Part shown: one piece after another, positions 1 through 11,399 of the stretch
Layout: every line of letters starts with the position of its first letter
Numbering within the stretch: the stretch's first letter is position 1
Source: Paramacrobiotus metropolitanus
Taxonomy: Eukaryota; Tardigrada; Eutardigrada; Parachela; Macrobiotidae
Direction of reading: 5' to 3'
DNA length: 64,000 nt
Assembly: GCF_019649055.1 (NCBI RefSeq)
Contig: NW_026570275.1
Location: forward strand, 806,001 to 870,000
Translations under genes and position numbers: made by a program
The notes under the pieces: model-generated
What the model saw: the letters and a program-made list of their open reading frames with translations, nothing else
What the model was told of the DNA's origin: nothing
Database searches by the model: none

Positions 1-1793
1 GCAGTGAAAAAACAAGAGCCGATGAACTGATGAAACGTCAGTTAGTTCTAATGGCTAAAATGCAAGAAATGCAGCGAATGCCTAAAGCCAGTGAAAAAAT
101 TCAGTACCCGCAAGTGTATGGAGGTACTCAGGAAAGCGGTAAAGTTGAACGATTCATTATTGATTGTGAACGATGTAAAGACTTAAATGGCTGGACTGAT
201 AAACTGTTGATTGATAAAGGACTCTCTTATGCATTGAAAGGCGATGCAAATCTGTGGTATGCGGAAATTAAAAAGTTTAATCCAGATAAAGACTGGATTT
301 ACTGGAAAACAGCATTAATCAATCACTTCTCATCGGAGAGTGACCCGGCCGAAATACGGCAGGCAATGTACGCACGTGTCTTCAAAGAAGAAGACACGGT
401 AAACTCGTATGTTGATGGTTTCGTGAATTGGTTTAATACACTGCATACTAAGGAAGAGGAACGAGTTTCAGTACTCGTTCAGGGACTGAAACAATCGCGT
501 ATGGAGTGGTATGGCAAGCTGGTCATATCAAAACCTAAAACTATGGAAGACGTTATGGCACAGCTGAAAACGCTGTACGCACTGAAAGTGCAACGAGAAA
601 TGTATGTAATTGATGATTGTAATTAATATAATGATGAATATGAAAATACGTACGATGAGTACACGTATGAAACTGAAAGTTTGAATAATGACGAATGTGA
701 ATATTACGAAGAATATGAAAACTGTGAAAGTAACAGTAGTGACAGTAAAAAGCCGTACATTATTGGGAATGTCGAAATTAATGTGAAAAAGTGGCGAACT
801 GATAGCGGTCAGCCGATATGTTTTAAGTGTCATGAGCTGCACCCAGCGAAATACTGTACATATACTGGTAAATGGAAAGATGTTTCAAAAGAGCCGCCAG
901 CTGAACTGCTTAAACGGTACAAATTGAAACAAGTGGAGCTGCGATCTTTGGAAATTCGTACTGTGCAGTGCGAATTAAATTATCTGAAAATGTGGAAACT
1001 GAAGTGCAGCAGCATTCAAGTTTGCGGGGGCGATCAGTGCCCAATGAGCTACCGCATGATACGTTGCAAACGACTGTGAACAGTCAAGTTTGCGGGGGTA
1101 AGCCCGATAATAATGTTGGCGCCTTTATGGTTGAAAATTTCGTTGATGAAAAAATTTTGGAAAGCCGAGCAGCGCAAGTACAAGGATAGCAAGCACTGGT
1201 ATTATTTGTAAAAAAACCCAGTTAAAGCGAAAAACAAATTTGAAAATGAAGAAATTTATCACATGGTTGTGATAAATGGTTTGCTTTGTCGAAAGCGTTC
1301 TGGTAATGGAATTGACAGAATTGTAGTGCCTAAACAATGGCAAGAAAAACTGACAAAATTAGTACACAAACGATATGTGGAAAATGAATTAATACCGTGC
1401 GGAGTGTCAGTTCAACAGTATCTGACCACCCGGTATTACTGGCGTAATATTTAGAAAACAATTGGAAATGTATTGTGGAAATGTGATTATCCTGAAGTTT
1501 CTGAAAATGTGTGTAGAATTGTCTCAGATTGTGCAAAAATCCGCCATGTTGAATGCGTAGCGGAAGTGTGCGGTGAATTGCAGAATAAAAAAGTTGAAAT
1601 TCCTCTTGCTCAGTCACAGAGAAAAAGCACGTGCACTACGAAGTCTGTGCGGTACGAGTGTTACTGGGCTGATCGAAGCATCGACTCAAATGATTGCAGA
1701 AAACCTGAATTTGACAATCAGACTTTAGCAGTCTTAAAAAATGTTGTAACTGAAGTTAATGGTCACTGGTCAGGAAATGACAATGGTGTATGA
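1..1793 (+). mobile_element. Decayed Ty3/gypsy-like LTR retrotransposon, internal region
   Basis: This is a fossil of an LTR retroelement whose 5' part lies outside the window. A gag-like open segment covers 30-626; it has the helical capsid-type run seen in Ty3/gypsy Gag (ERFIIDCERC, then LWYAEIKKF, then WKTALINHF). A CCHC-type zinc knuckle of spacing C-x2-C-x3-H-x4-C (CFKCHELHPAKYC) follows near 820-860, in a very acidic, Tyr/Glu-rich context. At 1263-1454 there is an integrase zinc-binding-type segment (VPKQWQEKLTKLVHKRY, ending in TRYYWRN). I see no reverse transcriptase between knuckle and integrase, so the element is broken and internally reduced. Family assignment is by motif order only. 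Confidence 0.65.
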
Positions 1794-2395
1794 AGAGAAT
1801 TCTGGGAATGTGGACAGATCGCGAAATGCGCCTGTAAATTTTCTGGGATTTTATTCCCGAAGATATCCTTTTTGAATGCCTTCATACGGTGATTGTACGT
1901 GTGCTAAGAGAGTCGCGTTGGTAACCGCCTTGAGTTGCAACGCTGACTGGCAAGCGCCTTCATTTGTGTTTCGCGTGTTTAAGTGGTAGTACTTGCTTAA
2001 AGTATTTTCTTTTATTTTCCATCGCGGATGTTTTTTGCGTTGAATTTTTCATCGGCGATTTACCCTAATTTATTCTTTGCACTTAAAAGAATCTTCGTTC
2101 ATTTTATTCCGACGTTTTCCTGTTCATTTCACTCCGACTGCCGTGCTGCCAACCTTCTCACTATCCTGCCTGCGCTCAATCTCCATCCCGTTCAGGATCC
2201 TCTCCTCACTTGCCATCTCATTCAGTCACCAGTGGAGGAGGCTCAGGAGGACCAGTCACTCATTCTTGGACGGTGGATGGAATGCCCCGCCTTGCCCAGT
2301 CGAGAGCGTGAGACATCTTCGTTTAGTTTTTTTTCCTGTTTTGCTTTTCTTTTCGTTTCTTTTTGTGTTGGGTTCCCCAAAAGCCGTTTGCGGGG
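1794..2395. other. Intergenic or element 3' region without recognised gene
   Basis: Nothing recognisable is coded here. The stretch lies between the integrase-like fossil and the candidate LTR and is probably the decayed 3' end of that element. It becomes pyrimidine-rich (TTTTCTTTTCG runs) near 2320-2360, just before the purine-rich GCGGGGG at 2389-2395. Confidence 0.4.
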
Positions 2396-2920
2396 GTGAC
2401 GGAATATAGCTGTACAGTACGTGAAGTGACGGCTTTACTCGTACTCTCTATTATTCGCTGTACTTTCTCGGCGTTTCTCTTTTGTGTTCGGATTTACTTT
2501 TGATTGTTTCTACACGGATGTGCCGTGTCTATATAAGTCCGTGCGTGGCAGTACTTTGAGGATCAGTTCTAACATTACGAGTTTTGGCAGTTTCGGAGTT
2601 TCTAATTAAATTATCGTCGGAGATGCAGTTCTCGCTTCGCGTAGATTCGTAGACTTAGCTATGCCACATTGCGAATATTAGCTCATTCTCTGTCGTTGAG
2701 TAGGTCAGTAGGATAGATTATTACGGTAATTATTCCTATCGTATTGATCTCTCCGTCACGATTGTAATATGCGAAGCTTCCAACGCAGAGTTCAAAGCCA
2801 CCTCACACAGCACACCGTCAGTTAATCACTCTCACACATAGCTGCCGCATCAAGGGTATGCATGCCGGAAGTAGCATTAACTCTCTTCGTGTATATTAAT
2901 GTACAATAACCTTCGTTACA
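2396..2920 (+). repeat. Candidate solo or 3' LTR of the gypsy-like element
   Basis: The segment starts TGACGG directly after a purine-rich GCGGGGG tract, as LTRs start after a polypurine tract, and could end at CGTTACA near 2920. A TATA-like TCTATATAAG lies at about 2528-2537, followed by an initiator-like region, consistent with a U3/R promoter. Only one copy is in the window, so the ends are not proven by comparison of two LTRs; both boundaries are inferences. Confidence 0.35.
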
Positions 2921-3464
2921 TGTTAAAAGTGTACTTATAATTTAATATGGCCACTTGGCTTTAATTCCCAAGTTTAGATAATTTCTGCTTAACTTTTGTT
3001 ACTGATACCATACACGAAACATCCACGCACACACCGCGTTCTTCTTTGAATTTTATTAGTTAATATCACGGATACATCATCACCATATCTTATTTTTTTT
3101 GGATTTTACATTTCACTATTTGGAGTTGACGCCCTTCCTAAAAAGTAACGCCGCATACGTTGATTCTTTACTGCATATGCTTCCAGAGGAAGATACGACT
3201 CGTACGGTTCTACGCGCTCCAGGAAGTACGTTACGGTCTGTCCGGATTTTGAGGGTTCCACGCTGTACCGACAACGTACCACCAAATAACACACAACACA
3301 TGCACAAAACACAGCGAGATTCATACAACCATCAGCCATAGCATGTGCAACATGAACTGCAACCACTACACTGCTCAGTGAAACTACATAAAAGCTAAAA
3401 CACCAACAAGGCAAAACATTAAAACAAAGCGGGGTCAACAACCAAAACATACACCCGATCCAGC
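2921..3464. other. No recognised gene
   Basis: Overlapping open segments on both strands around 3099-3450 have no recognisable domain and look like chance ORFs in an AC-rich stretch. I see no repeat or RNA gene. Confidence 0.4.
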
Positions 3465-4218
3465 TTACTTCTCATTAGGCGCCAAGGAAAACAGTCCCGT
3501 CTGACCTGATCCAGAGCCAGCCGCTGCATCCAAACACTTTGTCACTTCAGCAGCCATTTCTCTACGCGCCACTGCTCCCTTGTCTCGTTGCATAATGGCT
3601 TGGTGGGCCAGAAGGGACCGGACAAACTCATGATTCACTGTGCCCACACGATCACGAGACGCTGACCGATCACGAGCTGACATCGCAAAACTGTTCCATA
3701 GGTGGCGCGTCCAAAGGCAACACGCTAGGTGGTAATCCCGGCAACGAGGAGCCCGAAGGAACTGCTGCTGCATTTAGGCCATTAGATTGTTCATTCGCAC
3801 GTACCTGGCCAACAGGGCCAACACCAATGGAATTAATCAAAGGTACAGGTCCGCCACCTTGGTCTTGATTTACCGGATTTTGTGGCAGAGGGGTTACGCC
3901 ATCGACTTCCATACGGTCGTCGGGATACGGAAGCGATATATCTCTGGCAGAGACTCGAGGAGCTTCAATAACTCCTGCCGGTAAGTCCACACGTCCGTCT
4001 CGATAAGTCCAGCTATTGTGGCGACTGCGCAGATTGTTGTTTCGAGGATGCCTAACGAATCCTGTATAGTTGTTACGAAATCCTGCACGAGCGCCGCGAT
4101 ATCCGCCTCTGAAATCGCCATGGCTTGTGTTATGCTGTGGATTCTGTACAGCCGCTGACTGTTGGAACACGGCATCGACCAACTTGTCAAATGCACGGTT
4201 CGGGTCGATCTTAGGCAT
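3465..4218 (-). CDS. Unrecognised protein with RG-rich and Pro-rich segments, two overlapping frames
   Basis: Reading leftward, the first frame (4218-3670) begins MPKIDPNRAFDKLVDAVF, then has an Arg/Gly/Asn-rich stretch (RGGYRGARAGFRNNY) like an RGG RNA-binding region, then a Pro/Val/Gly-rich tail. The second frame (3773-3465) carries a charged helical segment (REMAAEVTKCLDAAAG) and ends near 3465. Composition is far from random in both, so this may be one old gene or a retroelement Gag. RG-rich tails occur in RNA-binding proteins and in some Gag proteins; nothing here decides between them. Function not assigned. Confidence 0.35.
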
Positions 4219-4739
4219 CCCACAATAACATCAACAGATTACCTGAACGCGGCATAAAAAAGTAATCGCACATCCACAACTACACTGCGCTATCGTGAGC
4301 GGGAAGTGAAAACGCGCATCTAACTGCAGCAAAAGTGAAAATCCGAGAGTGGCGATTTTTGAACGCGTGCCGCGGGTTTAAATTTACTTGCGATTCGAAT
4401 TTATAATACGCGATCACCACACCTATGCTAATGAGCCGAAAATATGGAACTTTCCGCTGCGCAATATATCCGCCAGCCAATCGTCAGTCGTCTTTTATTT
4501 TTGTTAACAAAAGATCATACACGTCCACCGCTCATTCAACTCAAGGCAGACCAGACAAAAAGCTAACTGGCACCAAAGCCGTTTCTTCTCGTTATACCAA
4601 CAAATCTAATAACAATCTCCAAGGAGCGATAAAAATCTAGAAGATCAAGGAAGGAGAAGATTTAACTCTTCCGGGTTAGCGCAAAATACCACAAACATAC
4701 CAAATGCCATGCCGCGAGAGCGACTCAAAACAAATCGTA

Positions 4740-5317
4740 CCGTTCATAAGCAAAAATAAAATAAAACAAATATGAGGTGATAGAATATGCAGTGCACCAG
4801 CACAACACGAACTCTTTGTCCGGATCCATATCTCGCTCATCATCGTCAGCAGAAACGTCGCTATCTCGCTTATATTCCTCCTCATCATACGAGTGAACTC
4901 TGTTAGCGGGAAAGTGTCCCATAAGGAAACATTCTCCCAGCGAGGCTGTCACGGGCGCATTTCCTGTCCCGGTTGAATCTCTTCGATGTCAGGTTCCTCT
5001 TCGTTTTGCTGCTGCTGAATAAAAATGGCTTCTGCTGGCACATTTTCTTCCGCATTATTCAGCGATTCATTGTCCAAAAACATCATATTACTTTCAATGA
5101 GCGGAGGCGCATTATTCATATGCGCAGGCGGCAAGTCAGGTTCCGGAAGTTGATCGCCGTTTCCTAGAAAAATCTGCTCGCCCCACAACGCGTCATTTTG
5201 ATCTTCTTCTTCATCAGCATGAACACAATGCCCTTTTGCGTTTTCGCAACGAATGTTTTTGATAATGATAGTCATTTTCAGATCCCGTGGAGAGCGTACG
5301 ATACTGACGGTGGCCAC
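4740..5317 (-). CDS. Unrecognised acidic protein
   Basis: The main open frame (5317-4949) is strongly acidic and Asn/Pro-rich, with clusters such as ADEEEDQNDALW and QQQQNEEEPDIEEIQ. A second acidic open segment (4952-4725, EEEYKRDSDVSADDDERDMD) overlaps its end in another frame. The low-complexity acidic composition suggests a regulatory or disordered protein, or the tail of one. It lies just upstream of, and opposite to, a decayed Polinton polymerase, but I see no family link. Could be a host exon pair or an element accessory gene. Confidence 0.3.
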
Positions 5318-5552
5318 CTTCGTCAGTGTCGACTTATCTGCTCCAGAACAGAAGGTGGCGGATTAATGCTTGAATTTTATCCGCTTTTGTTTTCATTATC
5401 GTTAAAAAACTCTGCTCAAAAACGAATTAGCGGATATGCCGGCTGCCTTCGGCTTTAGCAATGCCAAGGCGTGTTTCCTTTTCTGTTGCCTGCCAAGAGA
5501 ATTTCAATTATTCCAGGAGTATTTCCAGTGAGAATTATTTTTAATTAACCAG

Positions 5553-7194
5553 ATGAAAAGAAAACATTCCTCTGCTTTCAAGAAATGGTCCGATGAGGAA
5601 GCCACCACCGGCAAAGTGTGGAATTTCTCGAAAGAGATTATCAGTTATTGTGACAACGAATGCCAAGATCTGCGAGAGGTTTACCGAAAATTCGTGAAAG
5701 TATGGAAACACTTTGTCACGGATATAACCAACTAGTGGATTCCGATTCCTTACCTAGCTTTGTCAGTCTCGTTTAAAGTGCTAAATTTGTGACAAAAGAC
5801 AGTAACCAATACTTTACATTTTGAGTTCTGCAGGCGCAAATAATCACTTTACATTCTCCAGGGGCTTAAATATGTTGCTCACAATAAACGCATCGTCAAT
5901 CGCCATGCTCAAAATCATCTTGACGGAGACACGCGAATATATGGTTGATGGATTTTGTGAAATCATCCAGACCATTTTTCAATACCATGGATGTTACTTC
6001 CACGGGTACTACTTCAGTAACCATTCCGCGGCTTAAGGTTACGCATGTTGACAAAAAACTCGTTACAGGGGTCCAAAATGCTACAAGGAAGCCGCGATAA
6101 CGTTCGGCAGCCAGGACATGGCCCAACTGCTACAAGCAACGAAGCACAAACGTCGCCACCTTGAATCCCAAGGTTATACATCAGCCGAGGTCAATATATA
6201 TCTTACCTCGATAAAAGTTTCTCTATCCAGCTATTTGTAAAACAGAAAGGTTATCCGCCTAATCTTCCGGAGAGAATTCTGTGCGACTTTAAACCTCTGG
6301 GCCAGTATTTTGGAATTGTGCATGTAAGGGTGTTGCCTCCGAAAGATCTGACTTTACTGCTGCTACCGCAACCTCTTAACGGGAAGTGTACGTTTGTGTT
6401 GGCGAAAGAACTGCCCGCACACCCACGTACACGCATTCTGCTGACAGCGAACGCAGTTACATTGCCGTTTATACTACACCGGACATCACAATGGCGCTTG
6501 CTCTTGCATATCACGTGCTTGTGACACACGAATTCCGGCATTATCCGAAGAAGGCAGATCTTTTCGGGTATCACGTAAGCACTTCCATGGCCGAAATAGC
6601 TGCAGCCAGTGTATACCCCATAACCTGTCAATCTGACGCCGACAAGACGGCTCTTAAAAAGACAGAGACAATGTTGCTGGTCTTTTGTCAAAACGCATGC
6701 TGATTACGTTATGGCGTTGCTTAGCGATAAAAAAAAATAATCCTACTCTGGAGTACATCAAGAGCGTCGAGCGGTTCAATGAACTTTTCTACTCAGCGGC
6801 TTACACTTTGAATTGAATCGATGTAGTGGATGTGGACGCTCTGCATGCACAGACTACTAGAACCAATGACCTTAACGCAACTGATTTGCGGGCCAATGAA
6901 ATCATATCGGGATTTATCACTTGCCCTGCACGACAGGAGCTTTACGCTGCTAAGACTGTTGTGGGCACCGAGCGCCTGCTTTCCGTTGACAGCGAGTTTG
7001 GTATTGCTCTGGGTACTCCCAACCTGCAATGCCTTCCGGTGGGCGAATGCTTGAAAGAACTTAAACCAGAAATCGATGACGATGCAGTAATTCTGTTTGT
7101 TTGCGGTGGCCCTGAAACGTACGCATACCGCCCCGGTAAAGGTGTGACTGTATTCAAGGCAAAAAGCATAACGGGATCAATAAAATACCGATAA
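5553..7194 (+). mobile_element. Decayed Polinton DNA polymerase B fragment
   Basis: Fossil of a protein-primed DNA polymerase B of the Maverick/Polinton type, recognised by comparison with the better preserved copy at 34469-38523. Matching pieces in order are the segment ending ISYCDNECQ (5553-5735), the YHGCYFHG piece (near 5980), the VRVLPP segment (about 6320), and the palm region with TDLRANEIISGF-like text, a PVGECLKELKPEI segment and FVCGGPETYAYR (6826-7194). The copy is broken in many places (roughly half a dozen or more) and clearly older than the central element. No termini recognised. Confidence 0.8.
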
Positions 7195-10100
7195 CCAGCC
7201 ACAGCTGAACTGGCCTGCCTCAGCAAAACTCGAAAATTCGAACGGACCAGAAGATACGGCGTTCATACAAAGGTCGTCATTAGTTCGTCTAACTACGAAC
7301 TCGAACATCAGCAGCATGCTAACAGTAAAACCGATAACTGCTCAAATTAGTTCTCACTAAAATCGGCAATCCTCTAAAATACGAAAGATATGTAAGAGGC
7401 AAGGAGCAATAAGAATATTTGAGAAGACTTAAGTAAAACGTGCATCAAATCTCAACTTAATACATTCAAATCTTCCCGCCTGACAAAGTTAAGAGGTTTA
7501 TCACTTACACATGGCACAACCGTTGTTACGTTCTCCATGGTTATGAAGGAATGTTTCTTTTTAATGGAAGATCACCTTCGGAAACGAAAATGGAGTAGTA
7601 AGGTTGGAAGGTAGTAACGAAGGAAAAGGTCAGCGGAAAAGTACTGGTAGGGCGTAAGGTCACCCGGTAGGACAGGGACTGGCTGTACATATACCACGCA
7701 GAATTTCTCAGTCGTGGTCGGACCAAAATTGTTACGAAATCACTTAAGCAGAGCACTAACGAAACCGGCGTGTATATGTAAGCCTTTATTGATAATTGTC
7801 AACAAATAGGAGAAAGCAAAGTTTGGAAAACAAGACTGGCAGTTGTGTGTGTGAAGTCCAGCAAACATGCAAGTATTTATACGGCAGTACATCAGATACA
7901 AGATATCATGAATCAGCGTAGAGAATTATCTCCCTAAAATATCATTAATCTAACACTAGATGTAATATTTTACCTCAAATCTTAGAAGCAGCACTCGTAC
8001 ATTCAACATTTAGGCGTCGTAATTTTGGTAAGCTGATGTCCCGCTCTTTCACATTTCTTTCAAAAGTCCCGCTGCGACATCGGATTATCTAATCAGTTTA
8101 TAAAAGTTGAATTACCGGTTTATTTCGGAGGGATAACCATCAATCAAAAGACATTCCGAAACCTAAAAACATGCAGCTGATCTGTAGGAAATCCGAAATG
8201 GCTAAAGTTAATAAATTAAGGCAGCCTTTGGTGACCGAATAAACGATATACTATCAGACAAGGCGGCTGACGGTGAGTTCAAAATGATCGCCTTCACGGT
8301 TTTTCGGGACGACAAAATACGAGGCTTGTGGCTATAGTTTCTAGAAATTTGTTGCACGGTGACCGTCGTACTTAAATAGTAAGCAACCAGATTAAAGAGC
8401 ACTTCTCTAGTCGGCTACAGGTTGCGCCGAAGGAGCAAATTGGATGGCCCGTGGGGTTCTCCGGAACTGGTCTACATTGGTGTCTTCAGTGTTCACACTG
8501 ACTGATGGCTAGACTAACTTTTTGATCGCAGTTGCTATTTCAAAACTGTTTAAAGAAATCCAGTTATTCCTCGGAGGAGGTACATATTAAAAAAATTCCC
8601 AAGTAACACTGGATATTCACTTACTTTTCTTTATTGTCAGATTTGCTTTGTACGAACAAAAATTAACGTACGCGCAGTAAATGCAACAAAATGCCATAAT
8701 TACGTGTATCCAAAGAAACCGTCAGTCTTGTTTTTTTTTCGAGGACGACTGTGAGCGTTACAGTAGTGTGTTTCTTTTTCCAGGCTCTGGTCGATACTCG
8801 TCACCCCTGAAGACCAAGCCAAACGGCATTCTGTTCAAAGAACTGCTTATACGAACTTTTGCGCATGCTTGGTAGAACATGCATTGGTCTAGCGATGTTT
8901 CAGGGCAATGGCGTGATATATAGTATTTTATGCAGTTTCAAAATGGCCGAGAGGCTTGGTATTGGCAATATAAAATTCAGGAAACTCTTTGGGAGGTAGT
9001 GTATTCGAAGAAAACACACCGAAAAATCACTCCCGTGCTTTCTGGTCACTCATCAATGCATTAGTTATTTCGTTTGAGTTTACAATATGTAAGGCACAAA
9101 ATCGAACAAAACGTATCTGTGATTATGATCTCAATAACATTGTCAAAAACCTTCTTACAGAGACACGTAGCACTTTACTCCAGGGCTTTGCCGAATTTGA
9201 GATAAAAATTCAGACTGCAGTGTGCTGTAAGTGATAGGGCGCCTCACCCTGTATGGCTGAGAGTAAAATCAAAACCATGCAGGCAGAATCCACCATTTTT
9301 ATAAACTAGATGATCGAATCCCAACTTCCCAGCTTCTTCATTTTGTCTTTCCAAAGTGTCCAATAAGCCTTCATATCCTTGAATTGAATCACCGTTTTCG
9401 TACGGCATATCATTTCGTAGTACGAGTACGATCTTTTGACCTGGGCAAGGCAACCTTGTCTTTGGACCGTGCTAGAACTAATTTCAACTCCACCTTAGGC
9501 GGAATATGACGTGACTACTCAGCAAATTCACTTAGGGAATTTCTGGAATAAATGTCATGAATTGCCGCTCTCGATTATGCCTCGACGCTTAAGAAGCCTG
9601 TTATTCGAAACTAGCGTTTTAGGGTTTGCTGCAGGCAGTGTGAAATGATTCACGTCGAAGCTTCCAGCAGTGTCAAAAACAAAACCAGAGCTCAACAATT
9701 GCGTTCAACTTTCAGACTAAAAATTTAATAGATTTTGGCGTTCCCCGCTCCGGCCCCGGTTGGCATACAGAAGTTCTAAACATGTGTTCCATGAATTACC
9801 TGGCGTGGGGAGCAGTAAAATGGTTGTTGATTGTTCGCCGGCGCAATCGGAAACCTTTCAAAACTAGCGTGATGATGCTGGTTGGCATGCTGGCCGCATT
9901 TCAAATGCAGCCCGGAGCTTGTTGGCACGAGACGAATCAATCACTAACAGTACAGGGGCCACACAGGACTACTCATTGTTTCACTGGGAAACCCCCCGAT
10001 TTACACTTCTGGGTTTATGCCTTTTTGTATTCTGCCGAAGCATCGGTTCCAGGAGGAGCGCCGCGTGGTTTGGATCAAGCTGACCATCGATGAGACGGGA

Positions 10101-10195
10101 CGAGTACGCCAAACGGCCAATAATATACCAATCGACCGAATCTGCTTCGAAAGTAGATCACGCGGAAGATGAGGATACTAAATATAGTAATAAAA
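7195..10195. other. Long stretch without recognised gene
   Basis: Only short open segments occur. One at 9244-9453 (minus) has protein-like composition (VLVLRNDMPYENGDSIQGY) and could be a remnant of a host exon, but I cannot name it. Another at 8989-9234 (plus) is unremarkable. No tRNA, tandem repeat or transposon terminus was seen. Confidence 0.35.
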
Positions 10196-10600
10196 CTAAT
10201 CTCGTACAGCCGCTGGCATACCGGCTAACATTCCGAGTTTCGAATTCGGACTAATCGATCCTTTCGCTGCGGGAAGCAGGTTATAGCGTTCGATCAAAAT
10301 TAATACCGTAGAGATTATCCTAGCCTCCACAATGACGTTTTTGCTCATCGCAGTTATCCCATACGGTATGATGATTTGCTGCCCAACTGACGTTGTTGCA
10401 GTATTATTTGCTGAATGTATTGTTGGTAGTCGGTAAAGATTTAGTCGGCTTCTGATTCCGTAAGAATTCCACCTGGTTGGCCTGGCATTCACGACAAATT
10501 CTTCACGAAGTTGTGGAAAATAAAAACAATAGTGAAGCGGCCCATCGCCGTTGCGTAGAAATGAATATGGGTTCAACAATGAATGATCAATGGGATTTGA

Positions 10601-11385
10601 TCAATGGGAATCTTCATAACTAGGCAAGTCGTGGCCCGCGATCAGTACGGCCTGATCGACATTTAGAAACCCGAGTTTCCTGGGGGATAGGCCCGGCAAG
10701 ATGAGACTCTGGATTCTCCGTGCAGAATTCATCGGCGAGTTATTATTTTGCTGGACTAACCGGTCGGGCGGCCGCGCTTGGCGGGCGCTGCGTCGCAGTT
10801 GCTCAAGTTCTCGTTCCGAGGCACCATGACGTTCATTTAACGCATAGAGAGTGTCACTATCAGTATCAGATGATGAGAGAAGTGGGAGCAAACTGTAGAT
10901 CCACATCTGAATCTGAATTGAAGGCTGTTCTACCTTTAAATACCCTTAGACGCGAAATATGAGCGGCTTTTTGCTGTCCGGCGCCCCCGACACTTTCTAA
11001 TAGTAAGGTCACTGGAACTAACTGTCTAATTATTTTATAAGGACCTCTAAACATGTGTCAATTTGTTACTAGCTCTTACTTTAAATGTTGGTTGATGTAA
11101 AAGCACTAGATCTCCTATCGTAAACGTTGTGTTTTCTTTGGGAAACTGATTTTGATAACTAATATTTTGATTTTGTGAATTTTCCACATTCGCTGTAATA
11201 AATTCCGAAGTTTCTGAAAATGTGTCGCATAAATTGCGAGAGGTTGAGCTTAGATCAGTAGGTAACACTAAATCAAATGGAAGATTCGGCTCACGCCTAA
11301 ACATAAGATAAAATGGGATAAATTTTTTAGTATTATGTAGCGTGGCGTTGTCAGCATATATTGCATTGTTTGCAATACTAAACAC
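10601..11385 (-). mobile_element. Decayed Ty3/gypsy integrase C-terminal region
   Basis: Fossil on the minus strand. The segment 11385-11047 has the end of an integrase core in the gypsy style (NNAIYADNATLHNTKKFIP, then FYLMFRREPNLPFDLVL), followed by FTIGDLVLLHQP, the usual start of the integrase C-terminal domain. The next segment (11054-10866) continues with GPYKIIRQLVPVTLLL and HISRLRVFKG, the typical gypsy GPYxI end. The following open segment (10906-10601) is charged and unrecognised and may be the element tail. Broken; no LTR identified. An adjoining minus ORF at 10196-10579 is of unknown nature. Confidence 0.7.
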
Positions 11386-11399
11386 CTGTCCTAAGTGTC

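Noticed and set aside
3099-3450. ORFs on both strands as small genes
   Set aside because: They mirror each other in an AC-rich stretch and none has a domain, signal peptide or codon signature.
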